64,000 bases of DNA from Claveliimonas ammoniilytica (GTDB lineage Bacteria > Bacillota > Clostridia > Lachnospirales > Lachnospiraceae): assembly GCF_025567415.1 (NCBI RefSeq), contig NZ_JAOQJV010000001.1, positions 310,001-374,000 on the forward strand. The letters run 5' to 3'. The notes under the pieces were generated by a model. It ran no database searches and was not told the origin of the DNA. It worked only from the letters and a program-made list of their open reading frames with translations. Shown here piece after piece: positions 16,189 to 23,243 of this stretch. The stretch's first letter is position 1. Each line of letters starts with the position of its first letter. The translations under genes were made by a program, and so were the position numbers.

Positions 16189-16227
16189 AGTCTACCATAG
16201 CAAAAGTGAAAAAGCAAACAAATGTTT
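16189..16227 (-). promoter_or_regulatory. lexA promoter with overlapping SOS box
   Basis: On the - strand TTGCTT (16212-16217) and TAGACT (16189-16194) are 17 bases apart. The box AAACAAATGTTT (16216-16227) overlaps the -35 element by two bases and fits the Gram-positive LexA pattern GAAC-N4-GTTC with AAAC/GTTT arms. Confidence 0.75.
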
Positions 16228-16260
16228 AGAAAATACGTTCGATTATTTTGAACAAATCTA

Positions 16261-16329
16261 TTGACAAACATGTGTTCTTTATATATAATCCAGATATAAG
16301 CAAGGAACGGATGTTCGGAACGATTGTTC
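16261..16329 (+). promoter_or_regulatory. Strong promoter with three SOS boxes for the YneA-like gene
   Basis: TTGACA (16261-16266) and TATAAT (16284-16289) are consensus elements with 17-base spacing. Three LexA-type boxes follow the pattern: AAACATGTGTTC (16266-16277) inside the spacer, GAACGGATGTTC (16305-16316), and GAACGATTGTTC (16318-16329). The last two lie at and after the expected start of transcription. This is a strong promoter under tight repression. Confidence 0.88.
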
Positions 16330-16376
16330 GGCATATCCGCAGGAGTGGGAGATTAAGATTAAAGGGGGATTTTATT

Positions 16377-16727
16377 ATGAGACGATCACACAGTGCAGTT
16401 AAGAGAGTACGTACCGTATATGTAGAGAAGCTGATCTTTTTTGTAGCAGCTATGATTATTGCTTTAATTTTAAGTATCATTGCAGGAAGAAAACTTGTCA
16501 GTGCACATGACGACCGTAAGAATGAACCTGTTAATTTTACTTACTATAAGAGCATTGAGGTACAGGAAGGCGATACCTTATGGGATATTGCAAGTGCCTA
16601 TGCAGATGAAGATACATCTGTGAAAGCATATGTGAAAGAATTAAAGGAGATCAATCATCTGGACAGTGATTCCATTCAGGAGGGATCATACTTGACAGTT
16701 GCTTATACAGATCAGGATTTCCGGTAA
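16377..16727 (+). CDS. yneA: YneA-like SOS cell-division suppressor (membrane anchor plus LysM)
   Basis: This 116-residue protein has a basic N-terminus, one membrane segment at about residues 20-41 (FFVAAMIIALILSIIAG), and an extracellular LysM domain from about 58 (VQEGDTLWDIASAY). That architecture, the position divergent from lexA and the SOS boxes are those of YneA/DivS-type proteins, which block septation during DNA damage. The start is ATG at 16377, with AAAGGGGG 8 bases upstream; the longer upstream frame would run through the promoter and operator boxes. Sequence identity to Bacillus YneA is probably low, so the function is inferred from architecture and context. Confidence 0.85.
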   Translation: MRRSHSAVKRVRTVYVEKLIFFVAAMIIALILSIIAGRKLVSAHDDRKNEPVNFTYYKSIEVQEGDTLWDIASAYADEDTSVKAYVKELKEINHLDSDSIQEGSYLTVAYTDQDFR

Positions 16728-17082
16728 AGCTTTAAGATTAAGATTTATAGATCGATTAGCGCAGATATTTAGAATACTTGTTATTCTTAAATATAGTAAC
16801 TATTCATACATTGAATGGTTACACCTCATTTATATTTATATACTTACCCCAGAGTCAGGACGGTCAGACATCAGATTATACTGGTAGATGATCGTTCTGT
16901 CCTTATATAGAGGGATAGATACATCTATACATTTTAAGTATTGACTGAATGATTGTAAATGAGATATACTGTAAGTGAAATAGATCTATACGTAAAATAC
17001 CGATTTTTCCAAAAGATTTATATAAAAATCTTTATAAATCAATGCTCATCTCTATACAGACTATATTTTTAGGAGGATTAAT
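16728..17082. other. 355-base structured non-coding region before the tyrosine recombinase
   Basis: No gene is seen. It contains a hairpin with arms GTAACTATTCA (16796-16806) and TGAATGGTTAC (16812-16822), one mismatch. An imperfect inverted repeat AGGAC...GTCCT runs from about 16857 to 16903. The recombinase promoter follows. The palindromic elements ATAGAT-AC-ATCTAT (16915-16928) and ATAGATCTAT (16980-16989) flank that promoter. The word TCTATAC occurs three times (16924, 16985, 17051). An inverted repeat GATTTATA/TATAAATC lies at 17015-17040. The first hairpins lack T runs. Confidence 0.55.
16941..16970 (+). promoter_or_regulatory. Promoter of the tyrosine recombinase gene
   Basis: TTGACT (16941-16946) and TATACT (16965-16970) are separated by 18 bases. 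The flanking TCTATAC palindromes suggest control by a dimeric regulator. Confidence 0.65.
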
Positions 17083-18147
17083 ATGGCATCTAAGGAACGT
17101 ACCTATCATGAACAGACGAATATAGATTATACATTGCGTCTCAGAGAATTGTTAAAGACGTTGCCTCCATTCGCTAAGGATTACTTTCGTGCAATCGAAT
17201 ATACTTCATCTATTCGTACAAGGCTGAACTATGCGTATGACATTCGGGTATTTTATCATTATCTGATAGAATATAACCCTGTATATCGCAATTACAGTAT
17301 TGAACAGTTTCAGCCGGCAGATCTGGAGAAGCTTTCAGCAGTTGACATTGAAGAATATATGGATTACCTTAAGGTATATAAAAGTGATGATGACGCACTC
17401 CGAACGAATGGTGAAAAGGGTCTTGCACGCAAGATGTCGGCACTTCGGAGCTTTTATGGATATTATTACAAGCATCAGGTTATTACACAGAATCCTACAT
17501 TGCTCGTAGACATGCCTAAACAGCACGAAAAAGCGATTATACGACTGGACGTAGATGAAGTTGCATTGCTCTTGGATTACGTCGAATCTGCGGGTTCTAC
17601 GCTGTCTGGACAGGCTCTTAAGTACTATGAAAAGACCCGGGACCGTGACCTGGCAATTCTCACTTTACTTCTTGGAACCGGTATCCGTGTATCGGAATGT
17701 GTTGGTCTGGATCTTACCGATGTAGATTTCAAAAATAATGGAATTACAGTTACCAGGAAAGGTGGTAATCAGATGGTTGTTTATTTTGGCAATGAGGTTG
17801 CAGAGGCATTAAAGCAGTATATGCAAGGTGATCGTAAGGTCCTCTCTCCTCTTCCCGGGCACGAGAATGCATTGTTCTTATCTACTCAGAGACGTCGTAT
17901 GGGTGTACAGGCTGTTGAGAATATGGTGAAGAAGTATTCCCGTCAGGTTACACCGAATAAAAAAATCACACCTCATAAGCTTCGGAGTACCTATGGCACA
18001 TCACTGTACCGGGAAACCGGTGATATTTATCTCGTGGCGGACGTTCTTGGACATAAGGACGTGAATACTACGAAAAAGCATTATGCAGCAATTGACGAGA
18101 ACCGGCGCAGACAGGCAGCTTCTGCTGTAAAATTACGTGAAGATTAA
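17083..18147 (+). CDS. Tyrosine recombinase, XerC/XerD-like
   Basis: This 354-residue site-specific recombinase has an N-terminal SAM-like DNA-binding domain (to about residue 150). Its catalytic domain has all active residues visible: Arg202 (GTGIRVSE), Lys226 (TRKGGN), His298 and Arg301 (HKLR), His324 (LGHKD) and the nucleophile Tyr334 (KKHYA). There are no phage or transposon genes around it. It lies beside lexA, so it is more likely a resident Xer-type chromosome-dimer resolvase than an integrase. AGGAGG precedes the ATG closely. The long structured upstream region is unusual for a xer gene. Which Xer it is cannot be decided here. Confidence 0.85.
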   Translation: MASKERTYHEQTNIDYTLRLRELLKTLPPFAKDYFRAIEYTSSIRTRLNYAYDIRVFYHYLIEYNPVYRNYSIEQFQPADLEKLSAVDIEEYMDYLKVYKSDDDALRTNGEKGLARKMSALRSFYGYYYKHQVITQNPTLLVDMPKQHEKAIIRLDVDEVALLLDYVESAGSTLSGQALKYYEKTRDRDLAILTLLLGTGIRVSECVGLDLTDVDFKNNGITVTRKGGNQMVVYFGNEVAEALKQYMQGDRKVLSPLPGHENALFLSTQRRRMGVQAVENMVKKYSRQVTPNKKITPHKLRSTYGTSLYRETGDIYLVADVLGHKDVNTTKKHYAAIDENRRRQAASAVKLRED

Positions 18148-18179
18148 AGCAATCTTAGGAAAGGATCAAAAAATATTAT

Positions 18180-18914
18180 ATGAAATTACAACAGTTACTA
18201 AGCCACACAAGAAAGGCTGTAGATGAATACCAGATGATTCAGGAGGGGGATCATATAGCAGTGGGAATATCCGGAGGAAAAGACAGTCTTACATTGCTCT
18301 ACGCTCTGCATGGACTGAAACGCTTTTATCCGAATCACTTCGAACTCAGTGCGATCACTGTTGATCTCGGCTATGAACAGTGTGATTTCACTCCAATCAA
18401 GGAATTATGCCGGGAAATGGAGATTCCCTATCACATTGTAAAGACAGACATTGCACAGATTCTTTTTGAAGAACGTAAGGAAAAGAATCCATGCTCTCTC
18501 TGTGCCAAGATGCGGAAAGGTGCATTGAATCAGGCAGTAAAGGAAATAGGCTGTAATAAGATTGCGTATGCCCATCATAAGGACGATATTATTGAGACGA
18601 TGATTCTCTCGCTTTTCTTTGAGGGAAGGTTTTATTCGTTTTCACCGAAGACATATCTGGACCGTATGGATCTTACAGTAATCCGCCCGATTATGTTTGT
18701 GGACGAAGCAGATGTGATCGGATTTAAGAACAAGTATAATCTTCCGGTTGTAAAAAGTGCCTGTCCGGTCGATGGATATACAAAAAGACAATATGCAAAG
18801 GATCTGTTAGCCGATTTGAACCGTCAGTATCCAGGTATCAAACAGAGAATGTTTACTGCGATTCTGAATGGTAATATTCCGGGATGGCCGGAACGTATAC
18901 CTTATATCAGATAG
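18180..18914 (+). CDS. TtcA-like PP-loop tRNA thiolation enzyme
   Basis: This 244-residue ATP-pyrophosphatase has the PP-loop SGGKDS near residue 30, the cysteine pair in NPCSLCAKMRKG near 104, AHHKDDIIET, and a third Cys in KSACPVDG. This Cys arrangement belongs to TtcA-type enzymes, which make 2-thiocytidine at tRNA position 32 with an iron-sulfur cluster. Many Clostridia carry TtcA-like paralogues of uncertain target, so the exact modification is inferred. It lies 32 bases after the recombinase gene with a weak AAAGGA site. Confidence 0.82.
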   Translation: MKLQQLLSHTRKAVDEYQMIQEGDHIAVGISGGKDSLTLLYALHGLKRFYPNHFELSAITVDLGYEQCDFTPIKELCREMEIPYHIVKTDIAQILFEERKEKNPCSLCAKMRKGALNQAVKEIGCNKIAYAHHKDDIIETMILSLFFEGRFYSFSPKTYLDRMDLTVIRPIMFVDEADVIGFKNKYNLPVVKSACPVDGYTKRQYAKDLLADLNRQYPGIKQRMFTAILNGNIPGWPERIPYIR

Positions 18915-18945
18915 TAATGGGGATTAGCTGTTTTTTAACTATACG

Positions 18946-18983
18946 AGAAAGGGTGAATCCAGATAAATGGACTCACCCTTTTC
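18946..18983. terminator. Bidirectional terminator between the convergent TtcA-like and cytidylate kinase-like genes
   Basis: GAAAGGGTGA-TCCA pairs with TGGA-TCACCCTTTTC over a short loop. A and T runs on the two sides suit both converging transcripts. It marks the switch from mainly + strand to mainly - strand genes. Confidence 0.9.
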
Positions 18984-19010
18984 TACATTAATTATAATTA
19001 TTAATTATAA

Positions 19011-19670
19011 TTATTCATCACATTGCCAGATATTACGCTTGATGCCCTTTTCTTTTACTTCTATGAGTTTGATGATTGCTTCAGCTGTACCCTCCAGACC
19101 AAGTACGGAACTGTCCAGGCAAACATCATAACTATCGGCATCACCCCATCGTTTATCGGTATAGTAATTATAGTAGCTTGCACGCTTCTTATTCGTCTTG
19201 ATGATCAGATCCTTTGCTTTTGCATCCGTCAGATCATATTTTTTTGCGATACGTTTGATTCTGGCATCCAGATCAGCATGAATAAATACACTTAACAGAT
19301 TCGGATAACCTTCCAATGCATAATCTGCACAACGTCCGACAAGAATACATGGTCCTTCATTAGCTATTTTTTTAATTGCATCAAACTGTGCCAGAAAGAT
19401 CTTGTGATTAATTGGCATATCATTATAAGTACTTCCGGAATATCCCATGGAATATGTATCCATTACCAGGGAATAAAGAAAACTGTTACTCGGTTTTTCA
19501 TCATGAGATTCAAACAATTCTTCGCAGATACCGCTGTCCTGCGCTGCTCTCTGAAGCATCTCTTTGTCATATAACTTGATACCCAGCTTGTCGGCAACCA
19601 TATATCCGATCTCTCTTCCGCCGCTTCCAAACTGTCGTCCAATTGTAATAATTGTATTTGTCTTTGCCAT
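19011..19670 (-). CDS. Cytidylate kinase-like family protein
   Basis: This 219-residue P-loop protein has TIITIGRQFGSGGREIG at residues 6-22, a shifted Walker A typical of the cytidylate kinase-like family, and the loop ILVGRCADYAL near 108. A basic segment KTNKKRASYYNYYTDKRWG follows near residue 158. The family is abundant in Clostridia but its substrate is not established, and a true CMP kinase usually exists elsewhere. It is 78 bases downstream of rluD on the same strand and has an AAGGAG site. Confidence 0.82.
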   Translation of the reverse strand: MAKTNTIITIGRQFGSGGREIGYMVADKLGIKLYDKEMLQRAAQDSGICEELFESHDEKPSNSFLYSLVMDTYSMGYSGSTYNDMPINHKIFLAQFDAIKKIANEGPCILVGRCADYALEGYPNLLSVFIHADLDARIKRIAKKYDLTDAKAKDLIIKTNKKRASYYNYYTDKRWGDADSYDVCLDSSVLGLEGTAEAIIKLIEVKEKGIKRNIWQCDE

Positions 19671-19748
19671 AGGATCACGCTCCTTTTTAATCTTTCTATA
19701 CTATGATTATAACTCATTCAGAAGAAAATGTATACTTAATTTGAACTA

Positions 19749-20666
19749 TTAATAATTATTTTTAAGTATTTGCAATAAATTATTAAAATAGTCAGGCAAC
19801 GGAGCGTCGAATTCCATATACTCTCCTGTCCTTGGGTGAATGATGCCAAGTATCTTTGCGTGAAGTGTCTGACCCTGAAGATTTTTAAATGGACATTTCG
19901 CCGGACCGTATATGGCATCACCTAATAACGGATGTCCAATACTTGCCATATGGACACGGATCTGATGTGTTCTTCCTGTTTCAAGCTCACATTGAATAAA
20001 GGTATAATCTCCGAATCTTTCGATTACAGTATAGTGTGTAACTGCGTGTTTCCCCTGCTTACATTTCGTGCTCATCTTTTTACGGTCAATGGGGTGACGA
20101 CCGATCGCAGCGTTTACAGTTCCGTGGTCTTCTTTAATATTGCCGTGTACGATTGCATAGTACACTCGTTTGATGGAATGTTCCTTCAGCTGCTCGGCAA
20201 TACACTGATGAGCCATATCATTTTTACATATGATCAAGGAGCCGGTAGTATCCATATCAATTCGGTGAACGATACCCGGGCGCATAACTCCGTTAATTCC
20301 CGATAATTCATTTCCGCAATGATACATTAATGCATTGACAAGAGTGCCGGAATAATGTCCCGGTGCCGGATGGACCACCATGCCTTTTGGTTTGTTGATT
20401 ACAATTATATCCTGATCCTCATACAGAATATCTAATGGAATGTCCTCAGCTTCGATTTCAGGCTCTTTCAGCTCTGGTATGGTAACTTTTATGCTTTCAT
20501 ACAAAGAAAGCCTGTAATTGGCTTTTACAGGCTTCTCAGAAACAGTCACAAGACCATCCTTTATTATCTTTTGTATATAGGATCTGGACATATCTGGCAT
20601 TTGTTCTGCCAGATAACGGTCAATTCTTTTGCCCTCTTCATTTTCTACGATGAAACAGTTCTTCAA
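19749..20666 (-). CDS. rluD: RluA/RluD family 23S rRNA pseudouridine synthase
   Basis: This 305-residue enzyme has an N-terminal S4 RNA-binding domain (RIDRYLAEQMPDMSRSYIQK) and the catalytic motif HRIDMDTTGSLI near residue 133, containing the essential Asp, then GRTHQIRVHMA. It probably makes the helix-69 pseudouridines. I chose the TTG at 20666 because AGGAGG lies 6 bases upstream inside lspA; the two genes overlap by 29 bases. This lspA-rluD pairing is common in Firmicutes. Confidence 0.93.
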   Translation of the reverse strand: MKNCFIVENEEGKRIDRYLAEQMPDMSRSYIQKIIKDGLVTVSEKPVKANYRLSLYESIKVTIPELKEPEIEAEDIPLDILYEDQDIIVINKPKGMVVHPAPGHYSGTLVNALMYHCGNELSGINGVMRPGIVHRIDMDTTGSLIICKNDMAHQCIAEQLKEHSIKRVYYAIVHGNIKEDHGTVNAAIGRHPIDRKKMSTKCKQGKHAVTHYTVIERFGDYTFIQCELETGRTHQIRVHMASIGHPLLGDAIYGPAKCPFKNLQGQTLHAKILGIIHPRTGEYMEFDAPLPDYFNNLLQILKNNY

Positions 20667-21156
20667 ATTCGTCCTCCTGATAATAGAATAAGATCAAAAT
20701 TACTAATACGATCGTTGATACCGTAACATAGATATCCGCCACATTGAAAATCGGAAAATCAATCAGATTGAAGTAGAAAAAATCTACCACATATCCCAGA
20801 TATATCCGGTCAATCATATTACCAATTGCACCTGCACAGATACCGATGATACAGATACGAAGTGGCAGATACCGTTGTGCATTAGGTAATTTACCATAAA
20901 TCCATATAGCAAAGATCAATATGACCAGAGCACAGATCAGAAAGAAAATACGCTGATTCTGTAACACTCCAAATGCTGCACCGCGATTTTCAAGATAGCA
21001 GAGCTGAAATACTTTGTTGATCAGAATGAAAGGTGTTTTTCCCTGAAGTTTTGTTACAGCCAGATGCTTCGTCCACTGATCCAGAATGATAGCAAAGATA
21101 GTAAGCAGACATGCCGGTACGTAATTAATTTTTGGTTGATTATTATTCTGAGTCAT
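20638..21156 (-). CDS. lspA: Prolipoprotein signal peptidase LspA
   Basis: LspA cleaves lipoprotein signal peptides at the membrane. The 172-residue protein has four hydrophobic segments and the two catalytic Asp motifs, GNMIDR (about residue 115) and FNVAD (about 138). ENRGAAFG is also typical. The start at 21156 has AGGAG upstream; an in-frame ATG 117 bases earlier would run through ylmH. It should process lipoproteins such as those at 1259 and 25152. Confidence 0.95.
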   Translation of the reverse strand: MTQNNNQPKINYVPACLLTIFAIILDQWTKHLAVTKLQGKTPFILINKVFQLCYLENRGAAFGVLQNQRIFFLICALVILIFAIWIYGKLPNAQRYLPLRICIIGICAGAIGNMIDRIYLGYVVDFFYFNLIDFPIFNVADIYVTVSTIVLVILILFYYQEDEFEELFHRRK

Positions 21157-21190
21157 TATACGCTCCTGATATTTATATAATTGTGGAATT

Positions 21191-21943
21191 CTAATACTTA
21201 TACAGACGGATAAAATACCGCCCTTTTTTTGTTTCACTGATGACGCTGTCATACTGAATTCTTCCCATACCACGTACAGAAATGATATCGTTTTCTTTCA
21301 GACGGTAGCCATTGCTGGTAATCATTTTTCCGTTTACGAATACTTTGCCGCCTTCGATATAACCGACCAGTTTACTTCTGGACATCGGAAATGCAGATGA
21401 AAGTACGCTGTCCAGACGAATTGAAGATACATTTCCTTTTATCTCCGTACGTTCTGGCATATAATGAAATTCGCTGAGCTGCATTTTATCTACTGAAATC
21501 AATGTATGACGAACTCGTGTAAACTCTTTATATATAAAATCACTCATATCCGCATGGCAGAATATCAGACAGGAATCATCCGTCACCGCCAGATCACCAA
21601 TCTTAGATCGTTCAATACCAAGGTTGAGAAGTGCACCGAGATAATCTCTGTGTGTAAGTGATTCGGCATATTTCTTGTGAACTGCCGATACACGCAGTAC
21701 ATCGATTGGATATTCATATTCATAACAAAGAGCATCAGGTAGAAATGCAACCATCTGACGCTCCGCATATTCATATCCACCAAAGAGCTCATATCTGGTT
21801 GAAAGCTCATTCTTTGGTATAGACTGTAAAATATGAAGTTCATTTAAATTAAGAAAATCTGAAAATGTTACAATATCACGCTGGTATGCAATAGATGACA
21901 ATTCCAACAGGCGTTTCTGCAACATCTGTTCTTCCTTGTTCAT
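21191..21943 (-). CDS. ylmH: YlmH family S4 RNA-binding protein
   Basis: This 250-residue protein has an N-terminal YlmH domain (GGYEYAERQMVAFLPD) and a C-terminal S4 domain (IRLDSVLSSAFPMSRSKLVGYIEGGKV as spaced elements from about 175). YlmH lies beside SepF in many Gram-positive division clusters and has been linked to ribosome-associated quality control. Its ATG overlaps the sepF stop by one base (TAATG), so translation is coupled. Confidence 0.92.
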   Translation of the reverse strand: MNKEEQMLQKRLLELSSIAYQRDIVTFSDFLNLNELHILQSIPKNELSTRYELFGGYEYAERQMVAFLPDALCYEYEYPIDVLRVSAVHKKYAESLTHRDYLGALLNLGIERSKIGDLAVTDDSCLIFCHADMSDFIYKEFTRVRHTLISVDKMQLSEFHYMPERTEIKGNVSSIRLDSVLSSAFPMSRSKLVGYIEGGKVFVNGKMITSNGYRLKENDIISVRGMGRIQYDSVISETKKGRYFIRLYKY

Positions 21944-22509
21944 TAAAATCTTGAACCCATTGATGATGAATCAAAAGATGTTCCCAAAAGATCCTGAAGA
22001 TCACCGGAAATATCTACATTGGTAGGTGTTACAAGGAATATGTAATTTGAAATCTTCTGCAGATTACCGCTAATAGCAAATGCAGATCCTGAAATAAAGT
22101 CTATGATACGCTGTGCAATCTCAAGATCCAGTCCCTCCAGATTCAAAATTACAGTTCTTCCGCTAAGCAGTGTCTCACAGATCTCACGAGAATCATCTAC
22201 AGATGCCGGTTTGATCACACAGACTTCCATGCTTACATTGTTAGCTCTTCTGTTAGAAGGACGCATCGGTGTCACTTTATTACTTACCGCGGTAGAGTTC
22301 GAACGCTTAGAGGATGAACGTTCTTCAATATAATCGTCATCATCATAATCATCATCGTCATCGCTCTTCATTAAACGGCTGAAGATACCTTTCTTCGGTT
22401 TCTCGTCTTCGTAGTCATCGTCATAATCATCATCGAAGAAATCATCATCTTCGTAATCATCGTCATCACTCAGTTTCATAATATCAAGGAACTTATCTAA
22501 TACTCCCAT
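21943..22509 (-). CDS. sepF: Cell division protein SepF with a long acidic linker
   Basis: SepF anchors FtsZ to the membrane and aligns the Z ring. The 188-residue protein has the amphipathic N-terminal helix (MGVLDKFLDIMKL). Residues about 15-60 are highly acidic, made largely of Asp with Tyr, Glu and Phe. The SepF beta domain is at about 92-175 (EVCVIKPASVDDS; VILNLEGLD). The acidic linker is longer and more uniform than in Bacillus SepF and is encoded by repetitive GAT/GAC codons. It has GGAGAAC upstream and is coupled to ylmH. Confidence 0.93.
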   Translation of the reverse strand: MGVLDKFLDIMKLSDDDDYEDDDFFDDDYDDDYEDEKPKKGIFSRLMKSDDDDDYDDDDYIEERSSSKRSNSTAVSNKVTPMRPSNRRANNVSMEVCVIKPASVDDSREICETLLSGRTVILNLEGLDLEIAQRIIDFISGSAFAISGNLQKISNYIFLVTPTNVDISGDLQDLLGTSFDSSSMGSRF

Positions 22510-22535
22510 TTTATATGTTCTCCTATCCTGTGTTT

Positions 22536-23231
22536 TTAGACCTGGTTGTAATTGCGCGCACCAAAGAGTCCGGTACCAACCCGAACCATAGTTGAGCCCT
22601 CTTCAATCGCAACCTCATAGTCATTTGTCATACCCATAGAAAGTATACTCATGATTACATTATCCGATTTTTTACGCTCGATGTCAACAGCAATGTTACG
22701 TAAACGGTTAAAATAAATACGATTTTCTTCAGGATTTTCCACAAATGGAGCAATTGTCATTAATCCGCAGATTCTTATGTGAGGTAATTGTGAAACATGT
22801 GATACCAGTTCTTCTACTTTTTCCGGCATAACACCGAATTTAGATTCTTCTTTTGCAACATTCACTTCGATCAGAATCTTTATAATAAGATCTTTTTTTG
22901 CTGCTTCTTTTTCAATTGTTTCAGCAAGACGCAGAGAATCTACCGAGTGGATCATGTCTACTTTATCGATAATATATTTTACTTTATTTCTCTGTAAATG
23001 ACCGATCATATGCCAGGAAATGTCCTTTGGAAGTGCTTCGTATTTATCTACAATCTCCTGAACTTTATTCTCGCCAAAAACGCGTACACCAAAATCATAA
23101 GCTTCCTGAAGCATTTGAATTGGTTTCGTCTTACTGACTGCAATCAGCGTGACATCCTCTCTGTTGCGACCGGCCCTGTCACAGGCTGCCTGAATATTTG
23201 CATTTACTTTGTCAAAATTATCTTTCAGCAT
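22536..23231 (-). CDS. yggS: YggS family pyridoxal-phosphate homeostasis protein
   Basis: This 231-residue PLP-binding TIM-barrel protein buffers pyridoxal phosphate in the cytoplasm. It has the PLP lysine in LIAVSKTKP near residue 34, FGENKVQE, WHMIGHLQRNK, and SMGMTNDYEVAIEEGSTMVRVG split across the C-terminus. In Bacillus it is YlmE, in the same division cluster as SepF and YlmH. It lies 26 bases before sepF in transcription order and 12 bases after the HlyD-like gene. Confidence 0.94.
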   Translation of the reverse strand: MLKDNFDKVNANIQAACDRAGRNREDVTLIAVSKTKPIQMLQEAYDFGVRVFGENKVQEIVDKYEALPKDISWHMIGHLQRNKVKYIIDKVDMIHSVDSLRLAETIEKEAAKKDLIIKILIEVNVAKEESKFGVMPEKVEELVSHVSQLPHIRICGLMTIAPFVENPEENRIYFNRLRNIAVDIERKKSDNVIMSILSMGMTNDYEVAIEEGSTMVRVGTGLFGARNYNQV

Positions 23232-23243
23232 CTTAATCTCTCC

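Noticed and set aside
16248..16376. Longer N-terminus for the YneA-like protein starting near 16248
   Set aside because: This segment contains the promoter and three LexA boxes; the ATG at 16377 has a correct ribosome site.
17083..18147. Tyrosine recombinase as the integrase of a prophage or integrative element
   Set aside because: No phage, conjugation or cargo genes lie nearby, no direct-repeat attachment sites or tRNA were seen, and neighbours on both sides are housekeeping genes.
18988..19018. Repetitive ATTAATTATAATT stretch as a mobile or CRISPR-like repeat
   Set aside because: It is a short AT-rich simple repeat between a terminator and a stop codon, with no spacers or further copies.
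22103..22333. Open frame on the + strand opposite sepF
   Set aside because: It is a by-product of the Asp-rich codons of sepF, with no ribosome site and no protein-like pattern.
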